Positions 44,477 to 53,855 of a DNA stretch of 64,000 nt are shown here, in pieces. Made by a program: the position numbers and the translations under genes. The number at the start of each line of letters is the position of its first letter. The stretch's first letter is position 1. This stretch comes from Brevundimonas sp. 357 (lineage in GTDB: Bacteria > Pseudomonadota > Alphaproteobacteria > Caulobacterales > Caulobacteraceae). The stretch lies in the NCBI RefSeq assembly GCF_003938605.1, contig NZ_RHWX01000010.1, positions 81,091-145,090 on the forward strand, written 5' to 3'. The notes beneath the pieces were generated by a model. The model ran no database searches, was not told where the DNA came from, and worked only from the letters and a program-made list of their open reading frames with translations.

Positions 44477-45297
44477 GGTTCGCGTTTCCTATAGATCTTC
44501 TCTGCCGGGACGAACTCGGAAAAGGCCGTCGCATGCTGCGAGAAGCGCAGGCTTTCCTTCGATCCGATCCCCAGAAAGCCGTTGCGCGTGAGAGAATCTT
44601 TGAACAATCCCACGGCGCGATCCTGGAGGCCCCGGTCGAAATAGATCATGACGTTACGACAGGAGATGAGCTGCATTTCGGCGAAGACGGCGTCCGTGAC
44701 CAGGCTGTGGTCAGAGAAGACGACATTGGCGCGCAGCGACTTGTCGAAGACCGCCCGGCCATAATCCGCCCTATAGTAGTCGGACAGGGACGAACGGCCG
44801 CCGGACTTCTGGTGATTTTCGGTGAATTTGCGGATTCGATCGAGGGGATAGATCCCGGCTTCGGCGGCGCGCAGGGCGTCGGGATTGATGTCGGTGGCGT
44901 AGAAGAGGGTGCGGTCGAAAAGGCCTTCTTCGCGAAAGAGGATGGCCATGGAATACAGCTCCTCCCCGGCGCTGCACCCCGCGATCCACACTTTGAGCGA
45001 AGGATAGGTGCGCAGATGGGGCAGGACCTGCTCGCGCAGGGCGCGAAAGTAGCCGGGATCACGGAACATCTCGCTGACCTGAACGGTCAGAAAGGCGAGC
45101 AGACGCGGCAGCATTTCGGGATCGTGCAGCACGCGTTCCTGCAGGGCCGTCAGGCTCGGCATGTGGAAATGGCTGCGCGCCTGAAGCAGGCGGCGCTTGA
45201 TCGACGCTCGGGCGTAGTGGCGGAAGTCGTAGTGGTAGCGCTGGAAGAGCGCTTCCAGAAGCAGACCGATCTCAATGTCCTCGATCTCGTTCGTCAT
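44473..45297 (-). CDS. CheR-type methyltransferase
   Basis: This 274-residue protein carries the CheR N-terminal helical domain and the SAM methyltransferase domain: LTVQVSEMFRDPGYFRALRE, VWIAGCSAGEELYSMAILFR, FYATDINPDAL and SCRNVMIYFD. It has no TPR tail. It would transfer a methyl group to glutamate side chains. Paired with the CheB protein, it suggests a methylation-tuned sensor system that is not classic chemotaxis. Confidence 0.92.
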   Translation of the reverse strand: MTNEIEDIEIGLLLEALFQRYHYDFRHYARASIKRRLLQARSHFHMPSLTALQERVLHDPEMLPRLLAFLTVQVSEMFRDPGYFRALREQVLPHLRTYPSLKVWIAGCSAGEELYSMAILFREEGLFDRTLFYATDINPDALRAAEAGIYPLDRIRKFTENHQKSGGRSSLSDYYRADYGRAVFDKSLRANVVFSDHSLVTDAVFAEMQLISCRNVMIYFDRGLQDRAVGLFKDSLTRNGFLGIGSKESLRFSQHATAFSEFVPAEKIYRKREP

Positions 45298-45304
45298 GGC
45301 GAGT

Positions 45305-48300
45305 TCAGCGGGGCATCCAGACGCGGACGAGGGACAGCAGCTTGTCCACGTCCAACGGCTTGGCCATGTAGTCGTTAGCCCCGGCCGCCATGCAGCGCTC
45401 CTGGTCGTCCGGCATGGCCTTGGCGGTCAGCATCAGCACAGGCAGCGTCTTCCAACGCGCGTCCTTTCTGAGCTCGCGCGTGGCTGTCAGGCCGTCCATG
45501 ACCGGCATCATCACGTCCATCAGCACCAGATCGACAGCCTTCGAAGGATCGGTCGAAGCCTGCTCCAGCGCCTCAAGCGCTTCCTTGCCGTTGCGGGCGA
45601 TCTCCACCAGGGCGCCGCGCGGTTCAAGGACATTGGTCAGGGAGTAGACGTTGCGGACGTCGTCCTCGACGATCAGAATTCGACGCCCCTCCAGCACGGC
45701 GTCGCGGTTGCGCGCCTTGCGGATCATCTTCTGCTGCTCGGGCGGCAACTCCGACACCACCTGGTGGAGGAAGAGGGAGACCTCATCCAGCAACCGCTCC
45801 GGCGATTTGGCGCCCTTGATGATGATGGAGCTGGAGTAGCGACGCAGCTGTTGTTCATGCTCGGGCGACAGGTCTCTGCCGGTGTAGACGATGACCGGGG
45901 GGAAGCTGTAGCCGCCTTCGCGGCTGAGGGTTTCCAGCAGGGAGAAGCCTGATGCGTCGGGCAGAGTCAGATCCAACACCATACAGTCGAAGGTTTGGGT
46001 TCTGAGTTGCTCCAGACACTCGGCGGCGGTGCCCACGCCTACGGTCTCCACTTCGCCGGAAGCCAGCAGGCGGCTCACCGCATCGCGCTGGACCAGATCG
46101 TCTTCGACGATGAGAACGCGGCGCACGGTGCGGGTCAGCTTATCCTCCAGGGTGCGCAGAACCTCGGCGAGATCCTCACGCTTCACCGGCTTGACCAGAT
46201 AACCGACGGCGCCCAGCGAAAGGGCGGTCTGGCTGTGATCCTCGGCCGAGACGACGTGGATGGGGATGTGACGGGTGTCGTCGTCGCGCTTCAGCACGTC
46301 GAGGACGGTCAGCCCCGACTGATCAGGCAAGCCGACGTCCAGCACGACCGCGCTGGGTCGATGACGCTTGGCCAGCTTGAGGGCCTCTTCCGCCGTGGCC
46401 GCCACAATGCACTGGAAGCCCAACTCGCGGGACAGGTCGCGGACAATGGCGGCGAAGCGGTCGTCGTCTTCGACCACCAACAGGAGGCGGCGCGTTCCGG
46501 CCAGGCGATCGCGGTCGTCCTCGATGCTCGCAGACACGGACTGACGCCGCTCTGGGAGCGGTTCCGAGTGGGGCGAAACATCCGGGGCAGGGGCGAGCGT
46601 TTCGCGGGGGGCGACCTGCGCGGCGTCATAGGCGCGCGGCAGAGTCAGGGTGAAGACGCTTCCTTCGCCAAGTCGGCTTTCCAGCCCTATCTGTCCGCCG
46701 AGCAGGCGCGCCAGTTCGCGCGAGATCGACAGGCCGAGTCCTGTGCCGCCATATCTGCGGCTGATGGTCCCGTCGGCCTGGTGGAAGGCTTCGAAAACGC
46801 CCTTCTGCTGCTCGGGAGATATGCCGATGCCGGTATCCGACACGGCGAAGGCGATCTTGTCGTCCGGCTTGGCCGATATGCTTAGCTTCACCAAGCCGCT
46901 TTCGGTGAACTTAAAAGCGTTCGACAGCAGATTCTTGAGAATCTGCTCGAGCCGCTGGCGGTCCGTCTCTATCACGTCGCCCCCGGCCTCTAGGTTGATT
47001 TCGAAGGCCAGACCGCGATCATCCGCCACGGGTTGGAAGAGTTGTCGGACGTCCTCGGTCAACCGCTGCATCGACACCGCCTCAGGGCGAGCCTGGATGT
47101 GGCCGGCCTCGATCTTGGACAGGTCGAGGATGTCGTTGATCAGGGCCAGAAGGTCGTTGCCCGACGACTGGATGGTGCGGGCGTAGTTGACCTGTTCCTC
47201 GGACAGCGTCTCCTCTGGATTGTCGGCCAGCAGTTTGGAGAGGATCAGCAGGGAGTTGAGCGGCGTCCGCAGCTCATGGGACATATTGGCCAGGAAATCA
47301 GACTTGTATTGGCTGGCCTGTTCCAACTCGCGCGCCTTCAACGTCAGGGCCGAGGCGCCGCGTTCCAGATCGTCGCGCTGGGTTTCCAGGATCTGAGCCT
47401 GCTCCTCGAGCTGACTGTTCGTCTGTTCCAACTCCGCCTGCTGTTGCTCTAGACGGATCTGGGATTCTTTGAGCGCCCGACCTTGTTCCTCAAGCTCTTC
47501 GTTGGAGACGCGAAGCTCTTCGCTCTGGACCTGGAGCTCCTCCGCTTGGCGCTGGGTTTCTTCCAGCATGTTCTGCAGCTGGGCGCGATAGCGCGCCGAG
47601 CGCAAGGCGGTGCCTATGGCCGGTGCGGTTTCATTGAGCAGCGCCATGAGCCGGTCGTCCGGCGGCTGCAGGAACCCGAGCTCCAGAACCGCATTGACCG
47701 CCCCGTCTGCACGTGCAGGCATGATGATGAGATGCCGGGGCTTGTCACGGCCCAGAGCCGAGCCGATCGTCAGATAGCCCTCGGGAACGTCGGAGACCGC
47801 CAGGGCCTGCCCTTCTGCTGCGACCTGGCCTAACAGCCCCTCGCGCGGCCCAAACCGCTCAGCGATCGGCGCGTCGGACGGGACGCCAAGCGCGGCGATG
47901 CGCCGATAGAGGCCGCCTTCGCCCTTGAACAGGGCGGCGGCCTGCACGTCGGCGTAGCGGGCCAGATAGGCGAGAATGTTGTCCCCCAGCTGCTCCAGCG
48001 ACTGATCGCCCATCATGGCGGCGCCGAGACCCACCTGGCCTTCATGCAGCCATTCCTGGCGCGCGCGCGCCTGCGCGCTGCGACGGATCAGGGTGAAGAC
48101 GGCGATCGTCAGAACCGCCCCGAGCAGTCCCGACAGCACGCCGCTGATCAGCGCCGTGCGGTAGGCCGCCTCCATTTCGGTCAGGCGCTGCCGCCGCACG
48201 CTCTGCTCTTCCTGACGCATCTGCGCGATCTGATCGCGGATCGCATCCATCTCGCGTTTGCCCTGATCCGTGGTCATGCGCGCGAGGGCGGCCTGCAGGC

Positions 48301-48721
48301 CCTCAGAGCGGCGAATCCGGAGGGTGGCGTCGAGCTCAGCCAGCTTGGCGTCGAGATGGGCGCGCAGCTGTTTCAGGTGATCTTGCTGGGCGGGATTGTC
48401 GCGGGTCAGCTCAGCGACGTCGTCCTGCCGTCGGCTGAGGTTCCGAGTCGCAGCCTCATAGGGCTGCAGATAGGCGGCGTCGCCGGTGAGCAGATAGCCC
48501 CGCTGGCCGGTCTCGGCGTCCTGGGCGGCGGACAGCAGCTCATCGACGGCGACGATCACCTGGTGCGTGTGGATGATCTGCTGGTTGTTGGCGCGCAGGA
48601 CTTCAACATTCCGCCAGGCGATGAGCCCGGTGGCGAGGAAGAAGGAGAGGACCAGAGCCAGTCCCAAAACCGCCCAGGCTTCCATCTTCGAGCCCGCAGA
48701 CGGGCGACGTGACGACTTCAT
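45305..48721 (-). CDS. Large hybrid sensor kinase: CHASE3-GAF-HisKA-HATPase-three receivers
   Basis: From ATG 48721 the protein has 1138 residues. The order is: membrane segment (about 14-36), periplasmic CHASE3 (about 45-185), second membrane segment (about 190-212), GAF (about 235-375), coiled coil rich in Glu and Gln (about 385-470), HisKA with FLANMSHELRTPLNSLLILS (about 485), HATPase (VSDTGIGISPEQQ, YGGTGLGLSISRELA), and three receivers starting LLLVVEDDDRFAAI (about 765), VLIVEDDLVQRDAV (about 890) and ILIVEDDVRNVYS (about 1015). TTG 48724 is an alternative. It is the first gene of the CheR-CheB operon and is its likely signal input. Confidence 0.92.
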   Translation of the reverse strand: MKSSRRPSAGSKMEAWAVLGLALVLSFFLATGLIAWRNVEVLRANNQQIIHTHQVIVAVDELLSAAQDAETGQRGYLLTGDAAYLQPYEAATRNLSRRQDDVAELTRDNPAQQDHLKQLRAHLDAKLAELDATLRIRRSEGLQAALARMTTDQGKREMDAIRDQIAQMRQEEQSVRRQRLTEMEAAYRTALISGVLSGLLGAVLTIAVFTLIRRSAQARARQEWLHEGQVGLGAAMMGDQSLEQLGDNILAYLARYADVQAAALFKGEGGLYRRIAALGVPSDAPIAERFGPREGLLGQVAAEGQALAVSDVPEGYLTIGSALGRDKPRHLIIMPARADGAVNAVLELGFLQPPDDRLMALLNETAPAIGTALRSARYRAQLQNMLEETQRQAEELQVQSEELRVSNEELEEQGRALKESQIRLEQQQAELEQTNSQLEEQAQILETQRDDLERGASALTLKARELEQASQYKSDFLANMSHELRTPLNSLLILSKLLADNPEETLSEEQVNYARTIQSSGNDLLALINDILDLSKIEAGHIQARPEAVSMQRLTEDVRQLFQPVADDRGLAFEINLEAGGDVIETDRQRLEQILKNLLSNAFKFTESGLVKLSISAKPDDKIAFAVSDTGIGISPEQQKGVFEAFHQADGTISRRYGGTGLGLSISRELARLLGGQIGLESRLGEGSVFTLTLPRAYDAAQVAPRETLAPAPDVSPHSEPLPERRQSVSASIEDDRDRLAGTRRLLLVVEDDDRFAAIVRDLSRELGFQCIVAATAEEALKLAKRHRPSAVVLDVGLPDQSGLTVLDVLKRDDDTRHIPIHVVSAEDHSQTALSLGAVGYLVKPVKREDLAEVLRTLEDKLTRTVRRVLIVEDDLVQRDAVSRLLASGEVETVGVGTAAECLEQLRTQTFDCMVLDLTLPDASGFSLLETLSREGGYSFPPVIVYTGRDLSPEHEQQLRRYSSSIIIKGAKSPERLLDEVSLFLHQVVSELPPEQQKMIRKARNRDAVLEGRRILIVEDDVRNVYSLTNVLEPRGALVEIARNGKEALEALEQASTDPSKAVDLVLMDVMMPVMDGLTATRELRKDARWKTLPVLMLTAKAMPDDQERCMAAGANDYMAKPLDVDKLLSLVRVWMPR

Positions 48722-48983
48722 CAAGTTGTGAACCTTGGAGGAGCAGCGAGAGCGCCCTGCCTAAGGACGCGAACGGATCGTGCAATAACCTATGCTGGAT
48801 TCTGCACAAGCTCACCAAAGTCGGCGGAAGGCGTATCAACAGGTTCCGACGGTCCTCAACCCCCGGGACGAGAATCCGTCGCACTAAACAGCCGGAAGGA
48901 GGGACAGGGCTCCCTGGGCCGGCCGTTTAAGACGCCGGACAAAGAGCTCAAGGGCGCCGCAACCGCGCCGCTTTTCGGAGTTT

Positions 48984-50159
48984 TCACCCAGGGTGAAGCA
49001 CCACCTTCGTCCATTCGTTCTGGTTCTCCTTGAAGTTGCGGTAGGCTTCGGGGGCCTGTTCCAATGGGAGGCGGTGGCTGATCAGGTCGGTCGTGTCGAT
49101 CCGGCCGTCCAGGATCATCTCGAGCAGGGCCGGCAGGTAGCGCTGCACATGGGTCTGGCCGGTCTTGAGAGTCAGGCCTTTCTGCATGAAGGCGCCGACC
49201 GGAATCTTGTCGGCGAAGCCGCCGTAGACGCCGGGCACCGACACCGTGCCGCCCTTGCGCACCGCCATGATGGTTTCGCGCAGCACATGGGCGCGGTCCG
49301 TGCCGATGCGGGTCGAGGTCTTTACGGCGTCGACGATATTGTCGGGCGAAAATCCATGGCTTTCCATGCCGACGGCGTCGATGCAGCTGTCCGGCCCGAG
49401 GCCCGCCGTCATTTCCTGCAGCGCCTCGCGCACCCTGACCTCGTGGTAGTTGAGGACCTCGGCCCCGTTGGCCTTGGCCAGGGCCAGGCGGTTGGGGTGG
49501 TGATCGATGGCGATGACGCGGCCGGCGCCCTGAAGGAAGGCGCATTTGATCGCGAACAGACCGACCGGCCCGCAGCCCCAGACGGCCACCGTATCGCCGC
49601 GCTCGATCTGGCAGTTCTCCGCGGCCATCCAGCCCGTCGGGAAGATATCCGACAGGAAGAGCACCTTCTCGTCCTCGACGCCCTCCGGAATCTTGATCGG
49701 CCCGTAGTCAGAGTAGGGCACGCGCGCATACTCGGCCTGGCCGCCGGCGTAACCGCCGGTCAGGTGGGAATAGCCGAAGGCGCCGGTCATCACCTGTCCG
49801 AAGGCGATCTCCGATGCCTCGGCCTTGTCCGCCGGATTGGAGTTGTCGCAGGCGGCGGGGAGGGATTTCTGGCAGAAGAAACATTGGCCGCAGGCGATGA
49901 CGAAGGGCACCACGACGCGGTCCCCCTTCTTCAGGCTGGTGTTTCCGCGCCCGACCTCGACGACCTCTCCCATGAACTCATGGCCCAGAATGTCGCCGTT
50001 CGACATTCCCGGGATGTAGCTGTCGTAGAGATGCAGGTCCGAGCCGCAAATGGCCGTGGCTGTTATCCGAATGACGGCGTCGCGAGGGTTGATGATCTCC
50101 GGGTCGGGAACGGTGTCCATCTGGACGTTGTGCTTGCCGTGCCAGGTGAGGGCGCGCAT
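48984..50159 (-). CDS. Zinc-dependent alcohol dehydrogenase (formaldehyde dehydrogenase-like)
   Basis: This 391-residue medium-chain dehydrogenase has catalytic-zinc motifs [11 protein letters not shown] and [12 protein letters not shown], a structural-zinc cluster [17 protein letters not shown], and a Rossmann motif [17 protein letters not shown]. The long insert around [13 protein letters not shown] is typical of the glutathione-independent formaldehyde dehydrogenase subgroup. Substrate is unsure. It lies 21 bp after the SRPBCC gene and both probably share a transcript. Confidence 0.88.
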   Translation of the reverse strand: MRALTWHGKHNVQMDTVPDPEIINPRDAVIRITATAICGSDLHLYDSYIPGMSNGDILGHEFMGEVVEVGRGNTSLKKGDRVVVPFVIACGQCFFCQKSLPAACDNSNPADKAEASEIAFGQVMTGAFGYSHLTGGYAGGQAEYARVPYSDYGPIKIPEGVEDEKVLFLSDIFPTGWMAAENCQIERGDTVAVWGCGPVGLFAIKCAFLQGAGRVIAIDHHPNRLALAKANGAEVLNYHEVRVREALQEMTAGLGPDSCIDAVGMESHGFSPDNIVDAVKTSTRIGTDRAHVLRETIMAVRKGGTVSVPGVYGGFADKIPVGAFMQKGLTLKTGQTHVQRYLPALLEMILDGRIDTTDLISHRLPLEQAPEAYRNFKENQNEWTKVVLHPG

Positions 50160-50180
50160 GGGCGATCCTTTCTGCTGCGA

Positions 50181-50750
50181 TCAGGGGTGGCGGGAGCCGC
50201 GCGGCGCAGCATCCGGCGCCCTTGAGGTCGAAATCTCGCCCGTCTCCATAAGCTGTTTGAAGCGCCGCAGCTCGCGCCGCGCCTGCAGCCGGGGCTCGCG
50301 CTGCATGACCTTGGCGATCGTCTTGCCCACGACCCCGCCGGGCGGGTCGTAGCTGATGAAGAGCCGCACCTCCGTGCCGCGGCCGAAAGGATTGTCTCGG
50401 AACTCGATCCACCCCTCGTGGTCGACGTCAGAGCCTTCGGTCGAAGACCAGGCGATACGGCGGTCCGCCTGGTCCTCGGTGACCACGGAAGTCAGTTCGA
50501 CGTCCTTTCCGCCTGGTCCTTCGACAATCCAGCGGGAATGCGTGAAGTCCAGAACTTCGACAGACTTCACCGTCTCCGAGAAGGCGGGCAGGTTCGAAAG
50601 GTCGCGCCAATAGCCGTAGAGGGCCGATCGGGGGCGCCGGATCAGCACGGCGCGCAGGCTGTCGGCCGCGTGGTCGCCCTGGTGAAGGTCGCTGTCGCGG
50701 AACGCGGCAGAGCCCACATCGGCGTCAGTCGAAATCGGACGATCGGTCAT
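50181..50750 (-). CDS. SRPBCC family protein (cyclase/dehydrase-like)
   Basis: From ATG 50750, with GGGAGCC just upstream, the protein has 189 residues. The START-like fold is indicated by IRRPRSALYGYWRDLSNLPA, FSETVKSVEVLD, IAWSSTEGSDVDHEGWIEFR and the C-terminal helix VVGKTIAKVMQREPRLQARR. This subgroup (polyketide-cyclase or dehydrase-like, often annotated YndB-type) is common in stress clusters, with no known ligand. A longer frame to 50900 runs into the divergent promoter region. Confidence 0.82.
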   Translation of the reverse strand: MTDRPISTDADVGSAAFRDSDLHQGDHAADSLRAVLIRRPRSALYGYWRDLSNLPAFSETVKSVEVLDFTHSRWIVEGPGGKDVELTSVVTEDQADRRIAWSSTEGSDVDHEGWIEFRDNPFGRGTEVRLFISYDPPGGVVGKTIAKVMQREPRLQARRELRRFKQLMETGEISTSRAPDAAPRGSRHP

Positions 50751-50832
50751 GTCTGGCTCCCTTGCGTGAAGGGCAATGGACCGAAGGCGGGTTCGTTGCG
50801 GAGATCGATGAAGTGACGGGTATCCGACAGCC

Positions 50833-50857
50833 GGACCCCCGATCCGCTTGGCCGGTT
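50833..50857 (+). promoter_or_regulatory. Weak EcfG-like promoter before the ferritin-like gene
   Basis: GGACC at 50833-50837 and GGTT at 50854-50857 are 16 bases apart; each box has one mismatch to GGAAC and CGTT. ATG 50890 lies 32 bases further. Confidence 0.3.
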
Positions 50858-50889
50858 TGCCAGAGACCCGCAAACCGAAGGAGATCGAC

Positions 50890-51408
50890 ATGATCAACAA
50901 CGACGACGTCTGGCGCGAGGTGTTCGTGAACGGCCTGAAGAACGCCCACGCCGTGGAGCATCAGGCCCTGGCCCTGATGGATCGGCAGATCGACCGCGCT
51001 AAGAACTTCATGGAGGTCGCGGAGAAGCTGAAGGCGCACCGACTCGAAACCGAGCAGCAGATTTCACGGCTTGAGCAGATTCTCTCGGGCCTGGACGAGA
51101 GTCCGTCAGGTCTGAAGGACGCCGCCATGTCCATGAGCGGCAACATGGCCGCCCTGGGCCACACCTTCGCCGAGGACGAGATTCTCAAGAACGCCTTCGC
51201 CAACTTCGCCTTCGAGAACTATGAGGTCGCGGCCTATAAGGGACTGATCGTCCTGGCCGAGCACGGCGGCTACTCTGTCGCGCTGGATCCGCTGAACGCC
51301 TCGCTGGACGAAGAAGCGCGCATGGCGGCCTGGGTGGACCAGAGCCTGCCGGCCCTCACCGAGAAATTCCTGATGCTGAAGCGCGCGGGCGAGAACCCCA
51401 GCCGCTGA
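50890..51408 (+). CDS. DUF892 ferritin-like protein (YciF type)
   Basis: ATG 50890 has AAGGAG eight bases upstream and gives 172 residues. The four-helix ferritin-like fold is indicated by VFVNGLKNAHAVEHQALALM, AEKLKAHRLETEQQISRLEQ, and a Glu/Glu-rich second pair, ENYEVAAYKGLIVLAE. Proteins of this family (YciE/YciF) are induced by stress and may bind a di-iron centre. It precedes manganese catalase by 23 bp. Confidence 0.87.
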   Translation: MINNDDVWREVFVNGLKNAHAVEHQALALMDRQIDRAKNFMEVAEKLKAHRLETEQQISRLEQILSGLDESPSGLKDAAMSMSGNMAALGHTFAEDEILKNAFANFAFENYEVAAYKGLIVLAEHGGYSVALDPLNASLDEEARMAAWVDQSLPALTEKFLMLKRAGENPSR

Positions 51409-51431
51409 TCGCTGTCGCAAGGAGACGCGAG

Positions 51432-52343
51432 ATGTTCATGCACAACAAGAAGCTGATGTACACGGTGCGGGTTTCAGAACCCAATCCGGCCCTGGCGACC
51501 CTGATGCTGGAGCAGTTCGGCGGGCCGCAGGGCGAATTGGCGGCGGCGATGCGCTACTTTACGCAGGGTCTGGCGGACGAGGACGTCGCCCGCCGCGACA
51601 TGCTGATGGACATCGCGACCGAGGAGATCAGCCACCTCGAGATCATCGGTTCGATCGTCGCCATGCTGAACCGCGGCGCCAAGGGGCGTCTGGCCGAGGC
51701 GGCGGAGGAGGAGGCCGACCTCTACGCCAGCATGACGTCGGGGGGCGAAAGCCACACTACGTCCATCCTCTATGGAGGCGGCGCGGCCCTGATCAATTCG
51801 GCGGGCGTGCCCTGGACGGCGGCCTATGTGGACTCGATCGGGGATCCGGCCTGCGACCTACGCTCCAACATCGCGGCGGAGTCGCGGGCCAAGATCGTCT
51901 ATGAGCGGCTGATCAACGTCACCGACGACCCGGGAATCAAGGACGCCCTGACCTTTCTGATGACGCGTGAGGTCGCCCACCAGAAGTCGTTCGAGAAGGC
52001 CCTCTACGCCATCCCCGCCAACTTCCCGCCAGGCAAGCTGCCGGGCCATCCGGACTTCGCGGACAAATACTACAACATGTCCCAGGGCGAGGGCGACGCA
52101 TCCGGACCGTGGAACACGGGCGAGCAGTGGGACCCCGTCGACGAGCGCGAAGCTCAAATGGCTGTCGACGGCGGGGACGGCCGCGCCGAGGTGGCGCTTT
52201 CGGCCGACGAAGAAAAGGCGGTGGAGACCTTCGCCGCTCGCACGCGTTCCGATCCCGAATCCGATCCGTTGACCGGCGCGGACCTCGGGGCCGGCCCAGG
52301 CGCGGGGCGAACCCGGCCGGTCCCATCCGTTCCGCCGGGCTAG
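51432..52343 (+). CDS. Manganese catalase
   Basis: This dimanganese enzyme removes hydrogen peroxide without haem. The 303-residue protein has the metal-ligand outline: Glu in GPQGELAAAMRYFTQG, Glu and His in IATEEISHLEIIG, Glu in AKIVYERLINVTDDPG and His in LTREVAHQKSFEKAL-like MTREVAHQKSFEKAL. The C-terminal 40 residues are low complexity and Pro/Gly rich. With the ferritin-like gene upstream it forms a peroxide-protection pair. Confidence 0.94.
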   Translation: MFMHNKKLMYTVRVSEPNPALATLMLEQFGGPQGELAAAMRYFTQGLADEDVARRDMLMDIATEEISHLEIIGSIVAMLNRGAKGRLAEAAEEEADLYASMTSGGESHTTSILYGGGAALINSAGVPWTAAYVDSIGDPACDLRSNIAAESRAKIVYERLINVTDDPGIKDALTFLMTREVAHQKSFEKALYAIPANFPPGKLPGHPDFADKYYNMSQGEGDASGPWNTGEQWDPVDEREAQMAVDGGDGRAEVALSADEEKAVETFAARTRSDPESDPLTGADLGAGPGAGRTRPVPSVPPG

Positions 52344-52497
52344 GGAGCGGTCGTTTCACATCAGGAAGGGGAGGCGGGGTTGCGGACGGACGATGCGAAA
52401 CATCGTCGCATCCGCGGAGCGGCCGGCGCGTCAGGCGTCGGCCGTATCCATATCCGCATTGAGGCTCGGGTTCGGCTTTGTCACGCGAGGAGGAAAC

Positions 52498-53766
52498 ATG
52501 CGCCACGAAATCATCATCGTCGGCGGAGGCGCGGGCGGCCTGGAGCTCGCCGCCCGGCTGGGGCGCGCGTTGGGCCGCAATGAAGGTCCGCGACGCGTGC
52601 TGCTGATCGACCGGACCATCTTTCACCTGTGGAAGCCCTCCCTGCACGAGGTCGCGGCGGGCTCGCTGGATTCGCATCAGGAAGGCCTGGCCTATCCGCT
52701 GCTGGCCCGGCGCAATCACTTCAGTTTCGCCTTCGGAGACCTGGAGGGACTGAACGCCGCCGAAAAGAGCCTGAATCTGGCCGAAGTGCGGGACGACGAC
52801 GGCGGGGTTCTGATTCCGCCGCGAACGCTGGCCTATGACCGGTTGGTGCTGGCGACGGGCAGCGGCTCCAATCTGTTCAATACGCCGGGGGCCGCCGAGC
52901 ACGCCCACCTGCTGGAGGACGTGGCGGACGCCGAAGCCTTCAACCGGCGCCTGACCGGCGCCTTCCTGGCCTCGGCCTATGCGCCCGGCCAAAGGCTGGA
53001 CATCGCCATCGTCGGAGCGGGCGCCACGGGGGTCGAGCTGTCGACCGAGTTGATCGAAGGCCACCGAGCCCTTTCAGCCGGTCTGGGGACGCAACAGAAG
53101 TTCGATCTGGGGGTGACAGTGGTCGAGGCGGGGCCGCGCATCCTCGGCGGTCTGCCCAAAACCGTGGCCGCCAAGGCGACGCAGGAACTGGAGCGCCGGG
53201 GCGTGACCCTGGCCGTGGACGCCAAGGTCGAGCAGGTTGCGGCGGACGGACTGCAGACCAGCCGGGGCTGGATTCGATCGGACCTGACCGTATGGGCGGC
53301 TGGCGTCCTGGCGTCGCCCCGCAATCGCGATTTCGGACTGGAGACCGGGCCCCTCAATCAGTTCGTGACGGACGATCGCCTGAGGACGTCCGCCCCGAAC
53401 GTCTACGCCATGGGAGACTGCGCCCAAGCTCCGCATGGCGCCGGCTTCGTCCCGGCACGCGCTCAGGCTGCGGCCCAGCAGGCCAGGTATCTGGCTCGCG
53501 CCCTGCTCAAGGCTGGCGATCCGGGGCCCTATGTCTATCGCGACCGCGGCTCCCTGGTGTCCCTGGGCAGCGAAGGCGGCGTGGGGTCGCTGATGGGCGG
53601 TCTGGTCGGGCCGAACTTCCTGATCGAGGGCTGGCTGGCGCGGCAGGCCTATATGAGCCTTCACCTTGACCACTATCGTGCGGTGATCGGCCTGCGGCGC
53701 ACGGCGCTTCTGGCCCTGTCCCGCCTGCTGATGCGCCGCGTGTCCGGGCGGCTCAAGCTGCACTGA
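52498..53766 (+). CDS. Type II NADH dehydrogenase-like FAD oxidoreductase
   Basis: This 422-residue protein has the FAD motif IIIVGGGAGGLELAARLG, the NAD motif IAIVGAGATGVELSTEL, WAAGVLASP and VYAMGDCAQAP, and a C-terminal amphipathic segment FLIEGWLARQAYMSLHLDHY that in NDH-2 anchors to the membrane. RTIFHLWKPSLHEVAAGSLD is typical of this family. ATG 52498 has GAGGAGG seven bases upstream. NDH-2 passes electrons from NADH to quinone without pumping protons. Confidence 0.9.
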   Translation: MRHEIIIVGGGAGGLELAARLGRALGRNEGPRRVLLIDRTIFHLWKPSLHEVAAGSLDSHQEGLAYPLLARRNHFSFAFGDLEGLNAAEKSLNLAEVRDDDGGVLIPPRTLAYDRLVLATGSGSNLFNTPGAAEHAHLLEDVADAEAFNRRLTGAFLASAYAPGQRLDIAIVGAGATGVELSTELIEGHRALSAGLGTQQKFDLGVTVVEAGPRILGGLPKTVAAKATQELERRGVTLAVDAKVEQVAADGLQTSRGWIRSDLTVWAAGVLASPRNRDFGLETGPLNQFVTDDRLRTSAPNVYAMGDCAQAPHGAGFVPARAQAAAQQARYLARALLKAGDPGPYVYRDRGSLVSLGSEGGVGSLMGGLVGPNFLIEGWLARQAYMSLHLDHYRAVIGLRRTALLALSRLLMRRVSGRLKLH

Positions 53767-53795
53767 GGGAGCCCGGATGAAAGTCTGAATCCAGA

Positions 53796-53826
53796 CGTTC
53801 CGGAACGGCGTCCGGGGACGGCGATT
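53796..53826 (+). promoter_or_regulatory. Palindrome and EcfG-like boxes before the SDR gene
   Basis: CGTTCCGGAACG (53796-53807) is a perfect 12-bp palindrome. Its right half supplies GGAAC (53802-53806), which is followed after 16 bases by GATT (53823-53826). Confidence 0.35.
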
Positions 53827-53855
53827 GCAGGGAGGCGGCAAGGGAGGCCGCCTCC

